From contig NZ_LMDW01000006.1 of the NCBI RefSeq assembly GCF_001425205.1, forward strand, positions 1 through 64,000: DNA of 64,000 nucleotides, written 5' to 3'. How positions within the stretch are numbered: position 1 is the stretch's first letter; every line of letters begins with the position of its first letter. Positions 43,603 to 51,869 of this stretch are shown one piece after another. This DNA comes from Variovorax sp. Root411 (lineage in GTDB: Bacteria; Pseudomonadota; Gammaproteobacteria; Burkholderiales; Burkholderiaceae_C). Both the position numbers and the translations under genes were made by a program. The notes under the pieces were generated by a model. The model saw only the letters and a program-made list of their open reading frames with translations, was not told the origin of the DNA and did no database searches.

Positions 43603-44070
43603 TCAGATCCCCAGCGGCAACCGCGCGCTGCTCTTCACTTCTTCCATCACCGCATAGGTCCGCGTCTCGCGCACGCCGGGCAACTGCCACAGCACGGTGC
43701 CGGCGAATTCGCGGTAGGCGGCCATGTCGGCCATGCGGGTCTTGAGCAGGTAGTCGAAGCCGCCCGCGACCATGTGGCATTCCATGATCTCGTCGCGCAC
43801 CTGCACGGCCGCCTTGAACTGGTCGAACACGTTGGGGGTGGTGCGGTCGAGCAGCACCTCGACGAAGACGGTGAACCCGCGGCCCAGCTTGTGCGGATCG
43901 AGCCGCGCCTCGTAGCCCTGGATGAAGCCGTCGCGCGTGAGCCGCTGCACGCGCGCCAGCACCGCGGTGGGCGAGAGCGCCACCGCCTCGGCCAACTTGA
44001 GGTTGGTGATGCGGCCGTCCTCCTGAAGGATCTTCAGCAGCCGGAGATCGATGCGGTCCAGGTCGAGCAT
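43603..44070 (-). CDS. Lrp/AsnC-family transcriptional regulator
   Basis: 155 aa from ATG 44070. The N-terminal HTH has LDRIDLRLLKILQEDGRITN followed by LKLAEAVALSPTAVLARVQR. The C-terminal RAM/ACT-like domain shows GFTVFVEVLLDR, MECHMVAGGFDYLLKTRM and LPGVRETRTYAVMEEVK. It resembles Lrp-type regulators of amino acid metabolism. It is divergent from gdhA (glutamate dehydrogenase), which it probably regulates, and an inverted repeat lies in the shared promoter region. Confidence 0.93.
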   Translation of the reverse strand: MLDLDRIDLRLLKILQEDGRITNLKLAEAVALSPTAVLARVQRLTRDGFIQGYEARLDPHKLGRGFTVFVEVLLDRTTPNVFDQFKAAVQVRDEIMECHMVAGGFDYLLKTRMADMAAYREFAGTVLWQLPGVRETRTYAVMEEVKSSARLPLGI

Positions 44071-44378
44071 TGGAGAATTATCCGGCTTGAACGTCGATTT
44101 CTGGCGGAAGATGCGGCCTATGGTTGCTGGCCATAGGAGATAGAACCAGTGAGTTGCCGGCGGCCTACCCTTGCCTACCCAACGCGCCGCATCCGCGGGG
44201 CCGGTGAGCCGCGGTGCCTGTCGCTCGCCGGACGGAATCATTCCCTCCCTTGATGGCCTCGACCTTCACGCGGTCCCAACCTCTCTTGCATAACCGCCAG
44301 CGCGGCGCGCATAAGCCATGGCGCAGCGTGCGGGAGAGGTCTATCGTTGCGCCCATCCGATCAACCAAGGGATCTCTC
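44071..44378. promoter_or_regulatory. Divergent lrp-gdhA control region
   Basis: 308 bp with no gene I trust. It contains the perfect inverted repeat CCTATGG (44117-44123), TTGCTGG, CCATAGG (44131-44137), centred about 57 bp upstream of the Lrp start codon; this is a strong candidate operator for autoregulation. The gdhA side (44200-44378) is GC-rich and holds no clear RBS beyond CAAGG at 44366-44370. A weak extension of the gdhA frame back to 44214 was rejected. Confidence 0.5.
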
Positions 44379-45653
44379 ATGAGCGAAAAACTCTCCTTCG
44401 TCAATCCGACCGCCGACAGCCCGTGGGGCACGTATCTTTCGCAGGTCGACCGCGTCGTGCCGTACCTCGGCCCGCTGGCCCGCTGGGTCGAAACCCTGAA
44501 GCGCCCCAAGCGCGCGCTGATCGTCGACGTGCCGATCGAGATGGACGACGGCACCATCGCCCACTTCGAGGGCTACCGCGTGCAGCACAACATGAGCCGC
44601 GGCCCGGGCAAGGGCGGCGTGCGCTTCCACCCCGACGTCACGCTGGAAGAAGTGATGGCGCTGTCGGCCTGGATGACCATCAAGACCGCGGCCGTCAACC
44701 TGCCTTACGGCGGCGCCAAGGGCGGCATCCGCGTCGATCCGAAGAAGCTCTCGCTGCAGGAGCTGGAGAAGGTCACGCGCCGCTACACCAGCGAGATCGG
44801 CATCATCATCGGCCCGCACACCGACATTCCCGCGCCCGACGTGAACACCAACGCGCAGATCATGGCGTGGATGATGGACACCTACTCGATGAACGTCGGC
44901 GGCACCGCCACCGGCGTGGTCACCGGCAAGCCGCTGCACCTGGGCGGCTCGCTGGGCCGCGTGAAGGCCACCGGCCGCGGCGTGTTCGTCACCGGCCGTG
45001 AAGCCGCTCGCCGACTGGGCATGGACCTGCGCGGCGCGCGCATCGCGGTGCAGGGCTTCGGCAACGTGGGCTCGGTCGCGGCGGAACTGTTCGCCGAAGC
45101 GGGCGCCAAGATCGTCGCGGTGCAGGACCACACCGGCACCATCGTCAACAGCAACGGCCTCGACCTTGCGAAGCTGGTGCCCATCTCGCGCACCGACGGC
45201 GTGGTCGGCTTCAAGGCCGGCGGCGACATCGTGCCGAACGAGGACTTCTGGAACACGCCCTGCGACATCCTCATTCCGGCCGCGCTCGAAGGCCAGCTCA
45301 CGGCCGAACGCGCACAGAAGACCACCGCCAAGCTGGTGCTCGAAGGCGCCAACGGCCCCACGGTGCCGATTGCCGACGACATCCTCGCCGAGCGCGGCGT
45401 GCTGGTGGTGCCCGACGTGATCTGCAATGCCGGCGGCGTGACGGTGAGCTACTTCGAATGGGTGCAGGACTTCTCTTCGTTCTTCTGGGACGAAGACGAG
45501 ATCAACGTGCGCCTGGACCGCATCATGATGAATGCGCTGAACCATATCTGGGACACGTCGGACAAGCACAAGATCACGCTGCGCACGGCGACGTACGCAG
45601 TGGCTTGCGAGCGCATCCTGATGGCTCGCCAAGAGCGCGGCCTGTATCCCTGA
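44379..45653 (+). CDS. gdhA: Glutamate dehydrogenase
   Basis: 424 aa from ATG 44379 ([20 protein letters not shown]). Substrate domain with [13 protein letters not shown] and catalytic Lys114 in [13 protein letters not shown]. Asp in [10 protein letters not shown] and the nucleotide-binding [10 protein letters not shown] follow in a Rossmann domain, and [13 protein letters not shown] is near the C-terminus. The length and motifs match the approximately 420-aa hexameric Glu/Leu/Phe/Val dehydrogenase family. It interconverts glutamate and 2-oxoglutarate plus ammonia. Divergent from an Lrp-type regulator. Confidence 0.95.
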   Translation: MSEKLSFVNPTADSPWGTYLSQVDRVVPYLGPLARWVETLKRPKRALIVDVPIEMDDGTIAHFEGYRVQHNMSRGPGKGGVRFHPDVTLEEVMALSAWMTIKTAAVNLPYGGAKGGIRVDPKKLSLQELEKVTRRYTSEIGIIIGPHTDIPAPDVNTNAQIMAWMMDTYSMNVGGTATGVVTGKPLHLGGSLGRVKATGRGVFVTGREAARRLGMDLRGARIAVQGFGNVGSVAAELFAEAGAKIVAVQDHTGTIVNSNGLDLAKLVPISRTDGVVGFKAGGDIVPNEDFWNTPCDILIPAALEGQLTAERAQKTTAKLVLEGANGPTVPIADDILAERGVLVVPDVICNAGGVTVSYFEWVQDFSSFFWDEDEINVRLDRIMMNALNHIWDTSDKHKITLRTATYAVACERILMARQERGLYP

Positions 45654-45686
45654 TTCTCTGACGCAAGAGGACGGTACGCTCGGGGG

Positions 45687-46340
45687 ATGACCACCATCCC
45701 CGCACCGCAGCTACCTTCCCTCGACGCGGACAGCGCCGCCCGCCTGCGAGCCCTGATGGCCAGCGGGCGGCGCAAGCTGCTGGGCCTCGTCGGCGCGCCG
45801 GGCGCGGGCAAGTCGACGCTCGCGGCAGCGCTGCTCCGGTCGGTGGGCGCCGGCCGCGCCCAGGTCGTTCCCATGGACGGCTTCCACCTCGCCAACGTCG
45901 AGTTGCAACGGCTCGGCCGCGCTGCCCGCAAGGGCGCCCCCGATACCTTCGACAGCGCCGGCTACGTCGCACTGCTGCAGCGCTTGCGGGAGCAGCGGCC
46001 CGACGGCGACATCGTCTACGCGCCCGAGTTTCGCCGCGAGATCGAAGAGCCGATCGCCAGCGCCATTGCCGTGCTGCCGTCGACGCAACTTGTCATCACC
46101 GAAGGCAACTACCTGCTGCACGACGCCGGACCGTGGGCCGCCGCGGCGGCGATGCTCGACGAGGTCTGGTACGTGGACATCGACGACGCGGTGCGCGAAG
46201 AGCGCCTGGTGCGCCGCCACCAGCAGTTCGGCCGCAGCGCCGAGGAAGCGCGCGCCTGGGTGGCGAGCACCGACGCACCCAATGCGCGGCTGATCGCGGC
46301 GACGCGGATGCGCGCGCACCACGTGCTGCCCTGGTCCTGA
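45687..46340 (+). CDS. P-loop nucleoside/nucleotide kinase family protein
   Basis: 217 aa. Walker A GAPGAGKST at 36-44, VPMDGFHLANVEL (about 61-73) with the DGFH typical of the uridine kinase/pantothenate kinase superfamily, YAPEFRREIEEP, and VITEGNYLLHDAG (Walker B-like region). It resembles the YggC/FrcK group of uncharacterised sugar or nucleoside kinases. It lies 33 bp downstream of gdhA and could be co-transcribed. Cytoplasmic; the phosphate acceptor is unknown. Confidence 0.8.
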   Translation: MTTIPAPQLPSLDADSAARLRALMASGRRKLLGLVGAPGAGKSTLAAALLRSVGAGRAQVVPMDGFHLANVELQRLGRAARKGAPDTFDSAGYVALLQRLREQRPDGDIVYAPEFRREIEEPIASAIAVLPSTQLVITEGNYLLHDAGPWAAAAAMLDEVWYVDIDDAVREERLVRRHQQFGRSAEEARAWVASTDAPNARLIAATRMRAHHVLPWS

Positions 46341-46422
46341 AATTCCCGCGTGGCAGGGAACGCAGGCGCGGCGGCGCGCTCGAAGCCATGCCGGCGAGCC
46401 GCCGGTTAGCATTCGCCGCTCC

Positions 46423-47097
46423 ATGCCGTCCACGCACCCCACCCACTTGTCTTTTGCCCGCGCCCCGGTCCTCGTGCTGGGCCTGCTGTCCGCCTTCGTG
46501 CTCGCCGGCTGCGGCAGCACTTCGCGCCGGGTGTCGTACGAGCCCGAAGCGTTCGGCTCGACCACCACCCACACCCGCGACTACGAGGCCACCGAGGCCC
46601 AGACCTGCGAAGCCGCGCGGCGCGCGCTGCTGAGCCAGGGCTACATGATCACGGCCGCCAACACCGACCTCGTGACCGGGCGCAAGAGCTTCCAGCCCGC
46701 GGCCGAGGTACACGTCGAGGTCGAGTTCCGCGTGGTCTGCGCGCGCGAGAACACGAGGGGCGGCAAGGCCAGCAAGAGCACCGTGGCCTTCGCGACCGCG
46801 CTGCAGGACCGCTACGGCATCAAGAAGGTGAACAACTCCGCCAGCCTCGGCGTGGGCGCGATCGGCTCGCTCTCGCTGCCGTTCTCGAGCAGCGACGACG
46901 CGATGGTGAAGGTCGCGAGCGAGACGCTGACCGACGAGCGCTTCTACGACCGCTTCTTCGCGCTGCTCGACCGTTTCCTCGACGGTCCGGAAGGCGAGGA
47001 AGAAGCTGGGGCACCCGCGGAAACGCCGGTCGCCTCCCCGCCCGCCGCCGTGCCCGCCGTCACCTACCCGGTGAGTTCGTCGCCCAACCGGGGCTGA
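46423..47097 (+). CDS. DUF2242-domain lipoprotein
   Basis: 224 aa. A lipoprotein signal with the lipobox LAGC gives a Cys near residue 30. The body matches my memory of DUF2242 (EATEAQTCEAARRALLSQGY, DLVTGRKSFQPAAEVHVEVE, SLSLPFSSSDDAMVKVASET). A proline/alanine-rich tail of about 35 residues follows. Function unknown; it probably sits in the outer membrane facing the periplasm. It stands alone between the kinase and the MarR gene. Confidence 0.75.
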   Translation: MPSTHPTHLSFARAPVLVLGLLSAFVLAGCGSTSRRVSYEPEAFGSTTTHTRDYEATEAQTCEAARRALLSQGYMITAANTDLVTGRKSFQPAAEVHVEVEFRVVCARENTRGGKASKSTVAFATALQDRYGIKKVNNSASLGVGAIGSLSLPFSSSDDAMVKVASETLTDERFYDRFFALLDRFLDGPEGEEEAGAPAETPVASPPAAVPAVTYPVSSSPNRG

Positions 47098-47140
47098 CGC
47101 CGGGACGCCGAAATACCAAGATGCGTCTTACAATTCGGGC

Positions 47141-47611
47141 ATGGCTTCCACTATTCCGGATCCGGCGCAATGCGCCTCGCGCCTGCGCACCTCGGTGTCG
47201 CTGCTGTCGCGCCAGTTGCGCAGCGGCAGCGCCACGCCCGACGGCCCGAGCGTGGCCAAGCTCAGCGTGCTCGGCCAGCTGCATCGGCACGGGCCGTGCA
47301 CGCCCACTGCGTTGGCGGGGCTCGAACGCGTCAAGCTTCAATCGCTGACCCGGCTGTTGGCCGAGCTGGAGGCCGAAGGCTGGATCGGCCGCACGCCGCA
47401 CCCGAGCGACGGACGCCAATGGCTGCTGTCGCTCACGGCCGAGGGCGTGCGCCGTCTCAAGGCGCTCATGCGCAGGCGAGAGGCGGCGCTGGCCGAGGCA
47501 ATCGGCGCCACGCTGGATGCCGGCCAGCGCGCCTTGCTGCTGCAGGCCTGCGGGCTCATCGATGGCATCGCCGCCGCGCTGGACAGCGATTCAGCGGCTG
47601 CCAAGTCATGA
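47141..47611 (+). CDS. MarR-family transcriptional regulator
   Basis: 156 aa. Winged HTH with LSVLGQLHRHGPCTPTALAG, LQSLTRLLAELEAEGWIGR and the wing PHPSDGRQWLLSLTAEG. Its stop overlaps the FUSC gene start by 4 bp (ATGA), so the two are co-expressed and this regulator probably controls the transporter-like FUSC protein. Confidence 0.9.
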   Translation: MASTIPDPAQCASRLRTSVSLLSRQLRSGSATPDGPSVAKLSVLGQLHRHGPCTPTALAGLERVKLQSLTRLLAELEAEGWIGRTPHPSDGRQWLLSLTAEGVRRLKALMRRREAALAEAIGATLDAGQRALLLQACGLIDGIAAALDSDSAAAKS

Positions 47612-48633
47612 TCGGCGCCCCGGCTCTCCAACGCCTGACGGATCCCTGGCGCCACGGCCGCTGGCGCCCCGGCGTGCAGCTGGCGGCAGCAGTGGCCATC
47701 GCCTGGGGCGTGGCCGTCGTCCTGCATCTGCCCGAAAGTTTCTGGGCGGTGATGAGCGTGCTGATCGTCATGCGCCCGAGCGCCGGGTCCACGCTCGATG
47801 CCGGATGGAACCGGGTGCGCGGCACGGCAGCCGGCGCACTGTGCGGCCTGGCCGGCGTCTGGCTGCAGCACCACGGCGCCCCGGCGCTCGCGACCACGCT
47901 GGCCGTTGTCATGCTGCTGTCCTTTGCCAGCGCGGCCGCGCCGGGCCTGCGCAGTGCGCCGGTGGCCGCGTTGCTCATCCTGGCGGCGGGCGGCATTCCC
48001 GGCCATTCGGCGTTGCAGGTGGCGCTGCTGCGCATGGTGCAGATCGGCATTGGCGTCGGAGTGGCGCTGGCTGTCTCGACGCTCATGTCCGAGTACCACG
48101 CGGGCGCGCGGTTCGACGAGGGCTGCGCCGCATTGCTGCACGGCATCGCGAAGCGCATGGCGGCCGCACGGCGGCCCGCCGATGCCGAGGCGGAGAGCAT
48201 TCAGGCGGGCACGCGCGCCGCGCTTGTCCGCCTGGCCGTGCTGGCCGGCAGCGCGGACCTGGAGGCGCGGTGGTGGCGCCGCGGCGCTGGGGGGAGCACG
48301 GCGCGAGGCGCTTACCGCGACAAGGCCCGGTTGGCGGCGCGCATCTTCCAGGACGCCGTGGTGTTCGACCGCGTGTTCCGGCAAGCGCAGGACACGCAGG
48401 CCGACGCCACGTGGCGAGAAGCCGCACGGGCTGCCGGGACCGCCATCGCCGGCATGGCCGATGCGCTCGCGGGAAGGAGCGCGCCGCCGGACCTGGGCGG
48501 GCTCGACCGCTGCGCGCAGGCGTCGCGCGACGTGCCGTCGAATGCGCTCCTGGCCGCACCGCTGAGCCTGCTCTTCGACGACTTGCGCCGCCTGCAGCAC
48601 GTGCTCGGCGCACGCTCGCCGTCATCCACCTAA
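47608..48633 (+). CDS. FUSC-family membrane protein (aromatic acid exporter-like)
   Basis: 341 aa from ATG 47608, coupled to the marR stop. About six hydrophobic helices lie within the first 160 residues (VQLAAAVAIAWGVAVVLHLP, ESFWAVMSVLIVMRPS with the FUSC-type pattern, then LCGLAGVWLQ and AALLILAAGG), followed by a soluble helical C-terminal half. It looks like a half-size FUSC/YccS-type protein. Efflux of aromatic or weak acids is a family-level inference, supported by the MarR partner. Confidence 0.75.
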   Translation: MIGAPALQRLTDPWRHGRWRPGVQLAAAVAIAWGVAVVLHLPESFWAVMSVLIVMRPSAGSTLDAGWNRVRGTAAGALCGLAGVWLQHHGAPALATTLAVVMLLSFASAAAPGLRSAPVAALLILAAGGIPGHSALQVALLRMVQIGIGVGVALAVSTLMSEYHAGARFDEGCAALLHGIAKRMAAARRPADAEAESIQAGTRAALVRLAVLAGSADLEARWWRRGAGGSTARGAYRDKARLAARIFQDAVVFDRVFRQAQDTQADATWREAARAAGTAIAGMADALAGRSAPPDLGGLDRCAQASRDVPSNALLAAPLSLLFDDLRRLQHVLGARSPSST

Positions 48634-48677
48634 GTGACCCGAGCCCCGGAACCTTCCGAAAATCCGATCGTTTGTCT

Positions 48678-49598
48678 TCAGCGCACCAGCGTCGACTTGC
48701 CGAACAGGCTCTCGATGAGTTCGACCGCCACCTCGGCCGTCTGGTTGCGCACGTCGAGCGCCGGGTTCAGTTCCACCACGTCGAGCGAGCCTAGCCGCCC
48801 GGTATCGGCGATCATTTCCATGCACAGCTGCATCTCGCGGTAGGTCGGCCCGCCGCGCACGCCGGTGCCCACGCCGGGCGCGTCGGCCGGGTCGAGGCAG
48901 TCGAGGTCGAAGCTCACGTGCAGGTGCGTGTCGTCGTCCACGTCCTGCAGCGCCTCGGTCATGGTGGTGCGCATGCCGTGCTCGTCGATGTGGCGCATGT
49001 CGAACACGTTCAGGCCCAGTGTGCGGATGGCTTCCTTCTCGTCGCTGTCGACGCTGCGGATGCCGATGAAGCGGATGGCGTCGTGGTGCAGCGCCGCGCG
49101 CTCGCCGCTCCAGCCCGTGAGCACCGCGGGCCCGTGGCCCAGCAGGCACGACACCGGCATGCCGTGCAGGTTGCCGCTGGGGCTCGTGGTCTCGGTGTTG
49201 ACGTCGGAGTGCGCGTCGAGCCACAGCACGCGCAGCTTCTTGCCGCGCTTGCGCGCATGCCATGCCACCGCGCTGATGGAGCCGATGGCCAGGCAGTGGT
49301 CGCCGCCCATCATCAGCGGCACATGGCTGGCGCCCAGCGCGGTGTCGACGGCCGCGTACACCGAGCGGTTCCAGGCAATCACCTCGTCGAGATGGCGCAG
49401 CCCGTTGGCCGGCGGCGCCCACGGCGTGGCGGGGCCGGCAAGGTTGCCGCGGTCGACGACGACATAGCCCTGCCGCGCCAGCGCCTCCGGCAGGCCCGCC
49501 ACGCGCAGCGCATCGGGGCCCATGCCGGCACCGCGCACGCTGGCGCCGATGTCGGTCGGCGCGCCGATCAGTTCGAGGGTGACGTTGGCATTGCTCAT
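48678..49598 (-). CDS. rocF: Arginase
   Basis: 306 aa, the usual length. The binuclear Mn site is complete: GGDHCLAIGSI (His), WLDAHSDVNTETTSPSGNLHG (Asp-His-Asp and the Ser/Asn substrate loop) and SFDLDCLDPADAPGVGTGV (Asp-x-Asp). It hydrolyses arginine to ornithine and urea. It lies 1 bp downstream of the prolyl oligopeptidase stop, so the peptidase and arginase may be co-transcribed for peptide and amino-acid use. Confidence 0.94.
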   Translation of the reverse strand: MSNANVTLELIGAPTDIGASVRGAGMGPDALRVAGLPEALARQGYVVVDRGNLAGPATPWAPPANGLRHLDEVIAWNRSVYAAVDTALGASHVPLMMGGDHCLAIGSISAVAWHARKRGKKLRVLWLDAHSDVNTETTSPSGNLHGMPVSCLLGHGPAVLTGWSGERAALHHDAIRFIGIRSVDSDEKEAIRTLGLNVFDMRHIDEHGMRTTMTEALQDVDDDTHLHVSFDLDCLDPADAPGVGTGVRGGPTYREMQLCMEMIADTGRLGSLDVVELNPALDVRNQTAEVAVELIESLFGKSTLVR

Positions 49599-49599
49599 T

Positions 49600-51657
49600 T
49601 CAACTCCTCAGGTGGTGCCACAGGTACGCGTAGCCCAGCGCGTCCATGAAGGCGGACTCCTTGTTGTCCGCGGCTGCGCTGTGGCCGCCTTCCATGTTCT
49701 CGTAGAAGCTGCTGGCGTACCCCAGCGCGGACAGCTTCGCGTGCATCTTGCGCGCATGCACCGGGCCCACGCGATCGTCGCGCGTGGAGGTGGTGAACAG
49801 CGCGGGCGGATAGGCCTGGCCCGGCTTCGCGTTCTCGTAGGGCGAGAAGGTGCGGATGAATTCCCACTCTTCGGGCTGGTCGGGATCGCCGTATTCCGCG
49901 ATCCAGGATGCGCCCGCCGACAGGTGCGTGTAGCGCCGCATGTCGAGCAGCGCCACTTCGCTCACGATGGCGCCGTAGAGCTGCGGGTACAGCGTGAGCA
50001 TGTTGCCCATCAGCAGGCCGCCGTTGCTGCCGCCCATCGCGCCGAGGTGCGCGGGCGAGGTGATCCCGCGCGCGAAAAGGTCTTGCGACACGGCCGCGAA
50101 GTCTTCGCAGGCGCGCAGCCGGTTTTCCTGCAGCGCGGCCTGGTGCCAGCGCGGGCCGTACTCGCCGCCACCGCGGATGTTGGCGATGACGTACACGCCG
50201 CCCTTGTCGAGCCACGCGCGGCCGATGCTGCCGCTGTAGCTCGGCTGCAATGAAATCTCGAAGCCGCCGTAGGCGTACTGCAGCGTGGGATTCCGGCCGT
50301 TGGCCTGCAGGTCTTTGGCGGCGATCTCGAAGTAGGGCACGCGCGTGCCGTCCTTCGAGGTCGCGAAATGCTGGCTCACGCGATGGCGCGAGGCGTCGAA
50401 GAAGGCCGGGCTGTCCTTCAGCACCTGGGGCTCGCCCTGGCCGACCGTGCCGATGTAGAGCGTGGTCGGTTGCAGGAAGCCGCTCACGGTGAGGAAGTAG
50501 TCGTCGTTCTCGTCCTCGTCGATGCCGCCCGCCGCGATGGTCGAGAGCGCGGGCGCGCCGCCGAGGCTCTCGCGCTTCCAGGCGCCGGTGCCGTTCGATG
50601 GGGGCGTGAGCACCTCGAGGCGGTTCACCACGTCGTGCATCACGTTGACGATCAGGTGATGGCGCGTCCACGAGTGGCTGTCGAGCGCGGTGGTGTCGTC
50701 GGGCTCGAACAGCACCGTGAGCTCGCGCCGGCCCGCCATGTAGTCGTCGAACTTCGCAGCCAGCAGCGAGCCCGACTTGTAGGTGGTGCCGCCCACGGTC
50801 CAGTCGGTGCGCGGCTCGATCAGCATCCACTCGCGCGTGATCTCGGCCAGCGAGTCGTCGGGCACATCGATCTTGGCGAGGGTGCCGTCGGCGCCGCGCA
50901 GCCAGGTCTCGCTTTCGTAGAAGTCGATCTGGCGCGAGACGAAGTCGCGCTCGAAGCCGGGCGTGTTGTCGCGGTAGGCGCTGATGGACATGTCCTCGTG
51001 CAGGCCTTCGTACACCGTGGCCGCGCTCGCGAGCGGCGTGCCGCGCCGCCACTCCTTCACGATGCGCGGATAGCTGGAGCTGGTCATCGAGCCGGGGCCG
51101 AAGTCGGTGGCCACGTAGAGCTGGTCGATGCCCTTCCAGCCCACGTGGTTCTTGGCCTCGGGCAGCGAGAAGCCGCCTTCGACGAACTGCTTCGATTCGA
51201 GGTCGAACTCGCGCACCACGTCGGCATCGGCGCCGCCGCGCGACAGCGAGACCAGGCAGCGCTTGTAGTCGGGCTCCAGGCAGTCGGCGCCGTGCCAGAC
51301 CCAGTTCTCCTTGTCGGCCGCGGCCAGCGCGTCGAGGTCGAGCACGCTCTCCCACGCGGGCTGCGGCTTGCGGTACTCGTCCAGCGTGGTGCGGCGCCAC
51401 AGGCCCTTGGGGTGCTCCTTGTCGCGCCAGAAGTTGTAGAAGAAGGGACCGATCTTGCGCACCATCGGAATGCGGTCGTCCGAGTCGAGCACCTCGAGGA
51501 TGCCCTGCTGGAGCGCCTCGAACGCCGGCGACTGCGCATAGGCCTGCACGGTGAGTGCGTTCTGTTCGCGGGCCCAGGCGAGCTGCTTCTCGCCGTCGAT
51601 GTCTTCGAGCCAGAGCTGCTCGTCTTGCGGATGCTGCGGGGGGAGGCTGGATGTCAT
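49600..51657 (-). CDS. S9-family prolyl oligopeptidase
   Basis: 685 aa. A beta-propeller domain (about 75-420) is followed by the alpha/beta hydrolase domain. The nucleophile elbow is GAMGGSNGGLLMGN (Ser near 542), the catalytic Asp is in STRDDRVGPVHARKMHA (near 626) and the His is in MEGGHSAA (near 658). Start region MTSSLPPQHPQDEQLWLEDI has no signal peptide, so it is cytoplasmic. It cleaves short peptides after proline. The start lies about 210 bp from the divergent wax synthase gene. Confidence 0.92.
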   Translation of the reverse strand: MTSSLPPQHPQDEQLWLEDIDGEKQLAWAREQNALTVQAYAQSPAFEALQQGILEVLDSDDRIPMVRKIGPFFYNFWRDKEHPKGLWRRTTLDEYRKPQPAWESVLDLDALAAADKENWVWHGADCLEPDYKRCLVSLSRGGADADVVREFDLESKQFVEGGFSLPEAKNHVGWKGIDQLYVATDFGPGSMTSSSYPRIVKEWRRGTPLASAATVYEGLHEDMSISAYRDNTPGFERDFVSRQIDFYESETWLRGADGTLAKIDVPDDSLAEITREWMLIEPRTDWTVGGTTYKSGSLLAAKFDDYMAGRRELTVLFEPDDTTALDSHSWTRHHLIVNVMHDVVNRLEVLTPPSNGTGAWKRESLGGAPALSTIAAGGIDEDENDDYFLTVSGFLQPTTLYIGTVGQGEPQVLKDSPAFFDASRHRVSQHFATSKDGTRVPYFEIAAKDLQANGRNPTLQYAYGGFEISLQPSYSGSIGRAWLDKGGVYVIANIRGGGEYGPRWHQAALQENRLRACEDFAAVSQDLFARGITSPAHLGAMGGSNGGLLMGNMLTLYPQLYGAIVSEVALLDMRRYTHLSAGASWIAEYGDPDQPEEWEFIRTFSPYENAKPGQAYPPALFTTSTRDDRVGPVHARKMHAKLSALGYASSFYENMEGGHSAAADNKESAFMDALGYAYLWHHLRS

Positions 51658-51869
51658 GGCCTCAGTGTACGGAGCCCGTGTGAAAGAGGGCCTTGTGAGC
51701 AGTTGCCGCGTGCCCGCCGGGCGCCCGACACTTTTTCGCTACTTCGGGCAAACCCCTGTCGCCCCGGTGCCTTGCCCCCGGTGGAAACACTGAAGAACGC
51801 GGGGCCCACGAACGCAATGCCCGCGCTATCCTGCCGGACGGCGCACGCCCCACCTAGGAGACACAACAC

